DNA of 11,233 nt, from assembly GCA_027062145.1 (NCBI GenBank), contig JAMOTX010000013.1, positions 1 through 11,233 of the forward strand, given 5' to 3'. The notes beneath the pieces were generated by a model. The model had not been told where the DNA came from. It was given only the letters and a program-made list of their open reading frames with translations, and did not search any database. Source of the stretch: Candidatus Altimarinota bacterium (GTDB taxonomy: Bacteria > Patescibacteriota > Gracilibacteria > BD1-5 > UBA6164). Positions 1 through 7,211 of the stretch are shown here, piece after piece. Position 1 is the first letter of the stretch, and each line of letters begins with the position of its first letter. Position numbers and translations under genes: made by a program.

Positions 1-1
1 T

Positions 2-1516
2 AATATAGATAATATTACATTAGAAGATAAATGATCGTTAACAAAAATTTGAGATGTTATTGTTAAAATAGTATTTGATTTCTTATTTGTGCTTGTATAT
101 TCAATATTAATCATAGCACTTTGAATGGTATTAATGATTAGATGAATATATATATGGATTTATACTATGTTATCACCAATTTTTGGTTTAATGTATTTCT
201 TTGATAAAAAAGATTGATGAGATTGATTCTTTGCAAAATTTAATGTAAAAGAATTTATATCACTAGCTATGGTACCAGTTTATACAATGTTAGCCTTAAG
301 TTTTTGACTATTATTTATGTTTGTAGTAGGTTCATGATTATCATGATGATCTTCAAGTTTAGGGTCACAAATAGTAAAGGTAGAATCAGCAAAAGATGAA
401 TGAAGTATTACAATTTGAGAATGACCAAGTTCAGTTAAATTAATAATAAAGTGAGCAGTTTCATCTAAATCAAAAGATGCTTCTAATTTAATGCATAGTA
501 TCGGATGATGAGCATTATGAGTTATATGAGCACTTATACTTAAATTATTTGGTATAGTTGTATTATGGGGAACAGTTATGGCCGCAATGAGATCGTCAGA
601 TATTACTAAAGCTATAGTTGAACCATTACATTCATTTGGTACAAAAGTATGAGGAATCATGACTTCTGCACCATGAAATATGCCAATATTTGGTGGACAA
701 AGTATGAGTAGTATGAGTACTGCTGCATGAACAGTTTCATCATCTATTACAACAGCTCAAAATCAAAGAGGTACTAAGTTATGACAAAAATTTTCATGAT
801 GAACACAAGTTACTAAGGATTATCAAGATACAAAAGCTTTAACTTGAAATTCTATTGATTCACATTTATCTAATGTAAAATCTACTATTGCAAAACATTC
901 TTTTGATGACTTAGTGGATAATAGTGCTTGAATCGATGCATTAACTACACATTTAAGTCGTTTAGCAAATAGTAATTGATTTAAAAATAAAGAAACTGCA
1001 TTAAAATTAATAAAAGATATAAGAGATAAATGAGTTTGAAATGCTAACCTTGTTAGTGATAATTTAGCGAAATTAGATGCTGATGCCGTTTCTAGTAATA
1101 TGAGTATATTGGGTTGATCTAAAAATGTAGTAAAAGCAGAAGTTAAAGATAATTTTTGAAAAAATGCAGATACGACTAAAGTAAAAGCGAATGTAGAAAT
1201 TAAAGTTACTGAAGCTGAAACTTGAAATGCAATAAAGATTGATGTATGAGGTAGTTCATATGCAATAGATAGAGATTCTGATAATAAAACTACAAATGAT
1301 GTTGATAGAAAGCAATTAATTAAACAAATTGTTTCTGCTTTAAATAAGTGAATATCGATTGATGAAATTAATGATAAAATTTTAGATAATTTTTCAGATA
1401 GTACTGATGTTATTAAAAATAATTGATTATATTACAATAAAGATACTAAAAAATATAGAAGTACTGAAGCTGATTGATTTGAAAAAGTTGAATCAATACA
1501 GACTGAAAACAAATAA
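2..1516 (+). CDS. VirB6/TrbL-like polytopic membrane protein (5'-truncated)
   Basis: The open frame runs from the window edge to TAA at 1514-1516 and gives 504 residues with no start, so the N-terminus lies outside. TGA must be read as Gly, otherwise dozens of stops interrupt it. Hydrophobic segments lie at about residues 18-46, 48-66, 84-110 and 167-196 of the visible part. An Arg followed by an aromatic-rich stretch ending in LSPIFGLMYFFDKK (residues 47-70) resembles the RxxxLWxxxxxSP segment common in VirB6/TrbL-type channel proteins. After the last membrane segment comes an amphipathic stretch with PLHSFGTKVG, then about 290 hydrophilic Ser/Thr/Asp/Lys-rich residues. The family role is an inner-membrane part of a type IV secretion or DNA-transfer machine. 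Assignment rests on topology and short motifs only, and the expected VirB4-like neighbour would be upstream of the window. It could instead be an unrelated multi-pass membrane protein. Confidence 0.6.
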
Positions 1517-1540
1517 AAAAAGAGCGTAAGCTCTTTTTTT
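1515..1540. terminator. Shared bidirectional rho-independent terminator
   Basis: An A-run and GAGC (1522-1525) pair with GCTC (1530-1533) and a T-run around a GTAA (GNRA-type) tetraloop at 1526-1529. The stem extends through A-T pairs to 11 bp and carries a T-tract in either direction. The hairpin lies between the stop of the upstream + gene (1514-1516) and the stop of the converging - gene (1539-1541) and overlaps both, so it can serve both transcripts. Confidence 0.9.
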
Positions 1541-2684
1541 ATTTGTTTAACTTTTCTAATAACTCATCAATTTCAACTATTTCAACATCATCATACTTAA
1601 CTTTTTTAATAGATAATTCACTAATACTATTAACTAATAAATATTTATTTCATTTTACTTTAATTTTATTTAATTTATTAACTTCTTTTTTAATTTCTTC
1701 TTTAGTAGTTTCTTTTGAAATATGAATAAAAATCTCTTTTCATTTCTTTTTTCAATAAAAACTAAAATCAAATTTTCAATTTAAGCCTGAAAAAATTTTA
1801 TAATTGTTATATTCTAAAGTGTTGTATATAAAATTTTCTAATAATATTTCATTTTGTAATTTAAAATTAACTAAACTATTTCTTATTCAGTTATCTGTAA
1901 AATAATATTTAGCTTTTGAAGATATTTCTTTATTATTTTTTAAATCATACTTATAACATCTTTTAATTATTTTTGATTGAATCGAAAAATCTATATAATC
2001 TATAGTTGTTTTAAGTGAAATCTTATTTATCTTATCTAGTTTTTTATGTAATTCTCTTAATGATAAAAATATATTATTTTCTGATAAATATGTAATAGTA
2101 TATTTATATAAATTAATACTTTTTACTCAAAAATCTTTATAAATACTATTTAATAAAATATCGCTTGTTAATAGATTTAATATATGTTCTTTTTGTTCAG
2201 TTTTATTTATTAAATTAAATGATCCGTATTTTATATTTTCTATATTTGCCTTGTTTATTAATTCTATTTCATTTATTCAAGCTATTTTTATATCATTTCA
2301 TATTAAAATAGTTTTATAATTCATCTTATATAAATAAGAAATAGTTTCTTTTATTCATTTAATCTTTGAAATATTTTGTAAAACTATTATTTTTGGTATT
2401 TTGTATAACTGAATATAATCATTTAGTGATTTTAATAAATCTAAGTGTGTATTTATTTTATTATTTAAATCATCATCCTTATTAAAATAATAATAACTAT
2501 TAGATGTATTTTTATTAAGTATATATTGTTTTATTAATTCTATTTTTCATGAATTTTTTATTCATGATAATATTAATAAAGCATTTTTTTGAAGAATTTT
2601 ATCTATTTTTTTTATATATATTGATTTGTTTGAATGAATTTTATTTAAATCTAAATTAAAAAAATTATTTCTTTTATTACTCAT
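1539..2684 (-). CDS. AAA_14/DUF4143-type protein with degenerate ATPase motifs
   Basis: Encodes 381 residues with TGA read as Gly. The order of segments matches the AAA_14 + DUF4143 family: a P-loop-like SGIKNSGKIEL (residues 40-50), a YYYFNKDDD segment (64-72, where the family has Y-x-N-x-DD), a beta strand KIIVLQNISKIKG (98-110) at the Walker B position, TILIGND (125-131) at sensor 1, then a winged-helix-like region. The C-terminal part has KYYFTDNGIRN (259-269), LLENFIYNTL (281-290) and FDFSF, which match the DUF4143 nuclease-like half. The Walker A lysine is present, but Ile replaces the following Ser/Thr, and the Walker B acidic pair is Gln-Asn. Family members are thought to be NTPases with a restriction-endonuclease-like fold and mostly unknown roles. 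This copy may bind nucleotide poorly or not hydrolyse it. The start is the first ATG, 32-39 nt after a promoter. Its neighbours give no functional clue. Confidence 0.75.
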
Positions 2685-2722
2685 ATTGTATTTTTGTTAT
2701 AGTATGATTTGATATTTTTGTT

Positions 2723-2750
2723 ATTTTATTTGTTTTTTTATAATAATCAA
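2723..2750 (-). promoter_or_regulatory. Sigma70-type promoter of the DUF4143 gene
   Basis: Read on the minus strand, TTGATT (2750-2745), a 16-bp spacer and TAAAAT (2728-2723) lie 38 bp upstream of the ATG, giving a predicted leader of about 32 nt. The spacer length equals that of the other promoters in this window. Confidence 0.6.
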
Positions 2751-2872
2751 TTCTATTTAGTTATTCATTTGTAATAAAATTAGATTTACTTAAATATATC
2801 TAATGATTTATTTTTAGCTTGTAGAAAAAAAATGTAATTTTCAAAGTTAAAATATAGCTTTTAGTTAAAATC

Positions 2873-2900
2873 TTGACCTTATATTTTATCTAAATATAAT
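2873..2900 (+). promoter_or_regulatory. Sigma70-type promoter of the methyltransferase gene
   Basis: TTGACC (2873-2878), a 16-bp spacer and a consensus TATAAT (2895-2900) precede the ATG at 2928, predicting a leader of about 20 nt. This is the closest match to consensus in the window. Confidence 0.8.
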
Positions 2901-2927
2901 TAATATTAATAAAATTAAAAAATACTT

Positions 2928-3581
2928 ATGTCAGTAGATTATAATAACTTTGCAAAAACATTTTCAAATTCAAGAAAAAAAATGAAATGGGAAGAAATAG
3001 ACTATTTTCTTTCTTTTTTGGAATGAAAAAAAAATATATCAATTTTAGATATATGATGTTGAAATGGAAGATTTTTATCTCATTTGAAAGATAAGAACAT
3101 AGAATATGATAATTATTTATGAATTGATTTAAGTGATTGATTATTGAAAGAAGCTTCTAACTTACATCCTGAAGTACAATTTTTACACTTAAATATGCTT
3201 GATATAGATAGTATAAATGAAAAATTTGATTATATTTTCTTTATAGCTAGTTTTCATCATTTAGATAATATTGATTCTAGAAAAGAAGTATTAGAAAAAG
3301 CATCTAAATTACTTAATAAAGATTGAAAAATTTTTATGACAAATTGGGCTTTAAATAGTGAATTAAATAAAGAAAAATATAAGAGTTCTATTATTAGTGA
3401 TTCTAAAAATGATTTTTGAAGTTTAGATTATAACATAAAACTTTGAGAGTTTGATAGATATTATCATTGTTTTAATTTAAAAGAGGTGAAATACTTATGT
3501 AATGAATCTTGATTTGAAATTCTTGAAAATAAATTATTTGAAAATAATAGAAATTTTATTTCTATTATACAAAAAAAATAA
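2928..3581 (+). CDS. Class I SAM-dependent methyltransferase, Trm9-like
   Basis: Encodes 217 residues with TGA as Gly. The SAM-binding motif I is ILDIGCGNGRFL (residues 39-50), in which two of the three loop glycines are encoded by TGA. GIDLS (65-69) supplies the acidic residue that usually contacts the SAM ribose. FHHLDN (109-114) and LLNKDGKIFMTNW (128-140) match motifs IV and VI of the Rossmann-fold methyltransferases. The N-terminal YNNFAKTFSNSR and the C-terminal RYYHCFNLKEVKYLCNESGF (178-197) resemble the Trm9/ALKBH8 group, which in eukaryotes methylates a carboxymethylated wobble uridine of tRNA. That substrate is inferred from motif resemblance; the enzyme could act on another RNA or a small molecule. 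It is a single-gene unit with its own promoter and terminator. Confidence 0.9.
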
Positions 3582-3604
3582 GACTAAAAGTCTTATTTTT
3601 TTTT
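3577..3604. terminator. Shared bidirectional rho-independent terminator
   Basis: AATAAGACT (3577-3585) pairs with AGTCTTATT (3589-3597) around an AAA loop. A-rich flanking sequence on the left and a T-run on the right extend the stem and supply T-tracts in both directions. It overlaps the methyltransferase stop (3579-3581) and reaches into the stop of the converging prepilin gene (3603-3605), so one short element ends both transcripts. Confidence 0.9.
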
Positions 3605-4385
3605 AATTTCATGCAAAATCAGTAACTGGGTAAGGGATTCATTGATTTGTATTTGTTGTTAATTTGCTTGCATCTTGTTCAGATCATTCAGTAAGTGTAT
3701 TGTTTATTGAAGGTCAAATTAAAGTATCAGGACAATCAGTAGGATCTCAATAACAAGATTCACTATCGTAACTTCAAGATATTCTTGTTAAATATATATC
3801 ACTATTAGGTTTTTTTATTGTATAAGCTACATTATAATCAACTCATCTTTTATTTTTGTTAGGTCATTTTTTATATATAGCATACACGTATCTTCAAATT
3901 CAAAAATCTACCATTTTTTTATTATCTTTTTTAATTGCAAGATCTCATAATTCTGGATCATATAGATCTTTTGTTAAATATCTTTTACCTAATGTTTTTT
4001 GAGATATAGTTCATTTATATCAAATATTAACAGTAGATCAACTAGCTAATACATTTCATCATCATACAGTTGTTCATGTTAATGTTTGTATTGCTTGTCA
4101 GTCGTATTCTACTTCTAAAGTATTTGATGCTTTAGCAGGAACATCTTTATATCACCATAAGTTATTAGCAGAATATATATCAGTTTTTGGAAAGAAATTA
4201 TTATCTGCTTTATATTGTTGTAATGCAGTTTCTATAGTAGATACATCTGATATTTTTCTACCTGATACAGCCTTATCTACAGCTCCACCAAAGTTTTGGT
4301 ATGCAACTACTGATATAATTGCTAAAATCGTAATAACTACTAGTAATTCTACTAATGTAAATGCTTTATTTTTTGTTATTTGCAT
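3603..4385 (-). CDS. Type IV prepilin / type II pseudopilin
   Basis: Encodes 260 residues with TGA as Gly. A short basic leader MQITKNKA is followed by FTLVELLVVITILAIISVVA (residues 9-28), the class III prepilin signal: Phe at +1, Glu at +5 and a long hydrophobic helix. Prepilin peptidase (PilD-like) should cut after Ala8 and N-methylate Phe9; Ala instead of the usual Gly at -1 is unusual. The rest is a hydrophilic head of about 230 residues with only two cysteines, C211 and C218, placed near the C-terminus as in the disulfide-bounded D-region of many pilins. The product would be a subunit or minor component of a surface pilus or secretion pseudopilus, used for attachment, twitching or DNA uptake. 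The gene stands alone, divergent from rel, with no assembly genes in view, so major versus minor pilin cannot be decided. Confidence 0.93.
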
Positions 4386-4417
4386 GCAATATAAGTTATT
4401 TAATATAATATAGTTTT

Positions 4418-4445
4418 ATATTAATCTTTTACTGTTTTTTGTAAA
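4418..4445 (-). promoter_or_regulatory. Probable promoter of the prepilin gene
   Basis: On the minus strand TTTACA (4445-4440), a 16-bp spacer and TAATAT (4423-4418) lie 32 bp upstream of the prepilin ATG. The -10 box matches consensus in only four positions, and other AT-rich hexamers nearby could serve instead. Confidence 0.4.
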
Positions 4446-4452
4446 GAAAATA

Positions 4453-4480
4453 TTGTAAAAAGTCGTGAATATGTTAGAAT
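4453..4480 (+). promoter_or_regulatory. Sigma70-type promoter of rel
   Basis: TTGTAA (4453-4458), a 16-bp spacer and TAGAAT (4475-4480) precede the ATG at 4508. The predicted leader is about 20 nt and contains no Shine-Dalgarno sequence. Confidence 0.7.
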
Positions 4481-4507
4481 ATAACTATTAATTTTTTTCT
4501 TATACAG

Positions 4508-6724
4508 ATGGAAAATAAATATGAAAAGATAGATAGAAAAGTTTTGAAGATAATCGAGACGGTAAGCGAATATATGGGTAATTTAAATCCAGAATATATT
4601 AAAGTTGAAATACTTAAAGCTTATGAATATGCGAAAGAATGACATGAATGACAAAATAGATTATCTTGAGAACCTTATCTAATGCACCCTGTTGAAGCAA
4701 CAGAGATATTATTATCTCTTAAACCTGATATTTTCACAATACAAGCATGTTTATTGCATGATATAATTGAAGATACTGATAAAACAGAAGAAGATATAAA
4801 AGAAACTTTTTGAGATGAAGTTGGTTTTTTATGTGAATGAGTTTCAAAATTATCAAAAATTAAATATAGATGAGAAGATAGAAATATTTGAAGTTTGAGG
4901 AAGATGTTTATAGCTATGGCAGATGATTTAAGAGTTATTTTTATTAAGCTTGCTGATAGGCTTCATAATATGCAAACTTTAAAATTTCATCCAAAGGCTG
5001 AAAAAAGAGAAAGAATTGCTCTAGAAACTTTAAATATATATGCTCCAATAGCTGATAGACTTTGATTATATCAATTAAAAAACAAGTTAGATAAAGAATG
5101 TTTTAAGATTTTAGAACCAGAAGATTTTAAAAAATTAAAAAAAGAATTAAGAACTTTAGACTGAGAAATTAGAACATTTACGAACAATGTTATAACAGAA
5201 ATGGATGAGTTATTTAAATGATTAATAAGTAATTATGAAATTGATTTCAGAGTTAAATCTATGTATTCTATACATAAAAAATTAAAAAAGAAAGGCTTGT
5301 GAAATGCTCGTGAATTATTTGATTTATTTGGTATCAGAATAATAGTTGAAAATGAATCTGATTGTTATAGGGCATTATGATTGATTCATAAAACATGGAC
5401 ACCTTTACCTAATAGATTTAAAGATTATATTGCTTTACCTAAGCCTAATGGTTATAAAAGTTTACATACAAATGTAATGTGACTTTTTAAGAATCAAAGA
5501 AAACAACCAACAGAAATCCAAATAAAAACATATCAAATGAAAAAATATTCAGATTTATGAGTTGCTGCTCATTTTGAATATAAAGAAAAATGAAGTACTA
5601 TTGCAACAGATATAAATTGGGTTAATGAATTAAAAGAATTAGTTAATAATGTTTGAGATAGTGATTTTGTTTGATCTTTAAAGCTAGATGTTTTTAGAGA
5701 TAGAATTTTTGTATTTACACCAAAAGGTGATTTTATTAATTTACCTGCTTGATCTACTCCTATAGACTTCGCATATTATGTACATACTGAGCTTTGAGAT
5801 CATATAAGTTTAGCAAAGGTAAATAATTCTGTATATCCTTTAGATAAAGAATTACATAATTGAGATGTAGTAGATGTAATTATTGATAAAAATAAAAAAC
5901 CAAATCCTTTTTGGATTTGATTTGTAAAAACAGTAAAAGCAAAAAATAGGATTAAAAATTATCTTAAAAAAGAGAATAAAGACATTCATATTGAAAGAGG
6001 TAAGGATATGATGAATAAGTATTTGGAAAAAGCTTGATTAGAACAATTTGATAAAGATTTAAGCATTTTAAAAACTATTGATGGAGTTACTTATAATAAA
6101 GAAGAAAGAATTACTTTACTTGAACATATCTGAAGTTTTAGTATTAATGCTTCTTCAATTATTAAAAGAATATTAAAAACAAAAAAAATTGTTCCTGCTA
6201 AACAAGAAAAATCAGATTTAAAATTAGATAAAAAGATAAAAGAATCAGCTAAAAGTTGAAAACAACCATTGATTATTTGATGAGAGGGTAATATCCCTTA
6301 TAAGCTATGACATTGTTGTAGGAGAAAAATTCCTAGCGAAATAGTCGCTCATATTAATTGAAAATGAATTGTTACAATTCATAAAAGAAATTGTAATGTT
6401 ATTAAAGAAGTAAATAAAGAAAGATTATTATCTGCTCATTTAGAATGAGAAAATGAATGAGATATTTTAGTTAATATTGAGTTTGTATTTGAAAATAAGA
6501 TATGAGTATTGAAAGAATTAAGTGATATTATGTTTTCTATGTGATTAGATATTGATGAGATAAATTCATTAAAAATATGAAATAAAAGATCAAAAATACA
6601 TTTGAAATTAATCATTCAGGATTATGATTATTTAATCGTTGATAGATTTATTGAAAGAGTTAAATTGAAATTTTGAACAATGCTGTATTCATCTGAAATA
6701 ATAAAAATAGATAAAGGAATTTAA
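4508..6724 (+). CDS. rel: Bifunctional (p)ppGpp synthetase/hydrolase (RelA/SpoT family)
   Basis: Encodes 738 residues, the usual length of a long RSH enzyme, which makes the alarmone (p)ppGpp from ATP plus GTP/GDP during starvation and also degrades it. The N-terminal HD hydrolase domain has HEGQNRLSGEPYLMHP (residues 46-61), the HD pair with HDIIEDT (84-90) and RLHNMQTL (151-158), so it looks active. The synthetase domain has RVKSMYSIHKK (248-258), LFGIRIIV, and RFKDYIALPKPNGYKSLHT (303-321). RFKD is the RXKD form found in bifunctional enzymes rather than the EXDD form of synthetase-only RelA. A TGS domain follows (about 393-457), then a Cys-rich zinc-finger-like segment with HCC (602-604) and HKRNC (625-629), and a C-terminal ACT domain (about 652-735). 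These C-terminal domains normally sense stalled ribosomes. TGA encodes most glycines. The gene is transcribed alone and ends in a hairpin overlapping its stop codon. Confidence 0.97.
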
Positions 6725-6744
6725 TTCCTTTATCTATTTTTATT
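6703..6744 (+). terminator. rho-independent terminator of rel
   Basis: An 18-bp perfect stem (6703-6720 with 6724-6741) around a TTA loop contains a GC-poor centre (GGAAT/ATTCC) and ends in a T-rich tail. The rel stop codon (6722-6724) sits in the loop, so the last six codons of rel form the 5' arm of the hairpin. Confidence 0.9.
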
Positions 6745-6779
6745 TAAATAAAAAAGACATAGATTAATCTATGTCTTTT
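6745..6779 (-). terminator. rho-independent terminator of rpsO
   Basis: On the minus strand a 12-bp stem built on AGACATAGAT / ATCTATGTCT (6752-6779) follows the rpsO stop within 5 nt and is followed by a T-run. It lies directly beside the rel terminator, so the two converging genes here use separate hairpins. Confidence 0.88.
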
Positions 6780-6783
6780 AAAA

Positions 6784-7050
6784 TTATTTTCTAAGGTTTA
6801 ATTTAGCTAATAATTCATTATATTTTTCAACGTTAGTTCTTTTTAAGTAAGAAAGTAGTTTTCTTCTTTTAGCAACCATAAGTAAGATACCTCTTCTTGA
6901 GTGATTATCTTTTTTATGTTCTAATAAATGATCTTTAAGATTTTCAATTTCTGAAGTAAGAATAGCAACTTGAACTTCTGTAGAACCAGTGTTTCCTTTA
7001 CCTCCAAAATCAGTAACGATTTTAGCTTTTGCTTCTTTTGTAACAGCCAT
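6784..7050 (-). CDS. rpsO: 30S ribosomal protein S15
   Basis: Encodes 88 residues, one fewer than the common bacterial length. It carries the S15 signatures GNTGSTEVQVAILT (residues 19-32) and the family block HKKDNHSRRGILLMVAKRRK (45-64), followed by LLSYLKRTNVEKYNELLAKL. S15 is a primary-binding protein of the central 16S rRNA domain that organises the platform of the small subunit. All five glycines use GGN codons and there is no internal TGA, in contrast to every other full-length gene here, which fits strong codon selection in a highly expressed gene. The start is the only plausible ATG. The leader of about 60 nt is the longest in the window and holds a stable-looking fold, so autoregulation by S15, known in other bacteria, is possible. 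Confidence 0.98.
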   Translation of the reverse strand: MAVTKEAKAKIVTDFGGKGNTGSTEVQVAILTSEIENLKDHLLEHKKDNHSRRGILLMVAKRRKLLSYLKRTNVEKYNELLAKLNLRK

Positions 7051-7076
7051 AACTAAGTATTTTTATAGAATAAAAT

Positions 7077-7103
7077 GTGCATTAACCGGAAAAATACACC
7101 AGT
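7077..7103 (-). promoter_or_regulatory. Hairpin/possible pseudoknot in the rpsO leader
   Basis: In the minus-strand transcript GTGTATT (7099-7093) pairs with AATGCAC (7083-7077) to form a 7-bp stem containing one G-U pair next to a G-C pair. ACTG just upstream (7103-7100) can pair with CGGT inside the loop (7088-7085), giving an interleaved, pseudoknot-like topology. Several bacterial rpsO leaders are bound by S15 through a G-U/G-C motif, in E. coli within a pseudoknot. The loop lengths here are tight, so the simple hairpin may be the real form. Function is inferred from position alone. Confidence 0.4.
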
Positions 7104-7116
7104 AAAATGTAGATTT

Positions 7117-7144
7117 ATTATATAGATAAAAAGTTAAAATACAA
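7117..7144 (-). promoter_or_regulatory. Sigma70-type promoter of rpsO
   Basis: On the minus strand TTGTAT (7144-7139), a 16-bp spacer and a consensus TATAAT (7122-7117) lie 66 bp upstream of the rpsO start. It sits back to back with the murL promoter, with 7 bp between the two -35 boxes. Confidence 0.75.
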
Positions 7145-7151
7145 ATTAAAA

Positions 7152-7179
7152 TTGTAAAAATATATATTTAATATAAAAT
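7152..7179 (+). promoter_or_regulatory. Sigma70-type promoter of murL-ftsI
   Basis: TTGTAA (7152-7157), a 16-bp spacer and TAAAAT (7174-7179) precede the murL ATG by 32 bp. It is divergent from the rpsO promoter, so the two could influence each other through supercoiling or a shared regulator. Confidence 0.6.
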
Positions 7180-7211
7180 TAAAAAAATACTTAAAAATAG
7201 CTTCAGTAAAT

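Noticed and set aside
280..660. 126-codon open frame on the minus strand
   Set aside because: It is the antisense shadow of the VirB6-like gene, lacks any recognisable domain, and loses its logic once the + strand frame is read with TGA as Gly. No promoter or terminator fits it.
2779..2804. Inverted repeat ATTAGAT...ATCTAAT between the divergent DUF4143 and methyltransferase genes as an operator
   Set aside because: The 7-bp arms are 12 bp apart in very AT-rich sequence, overlap neither promoter and have no second copy, so chance is a sufficient explanation.
3144..3326. Short 60-codon + strand gene with methyltransferase-like sequence
   Set aside because: It is only the piece of the 2928-3581 methyltransferase between two TGA codons under the standard code.
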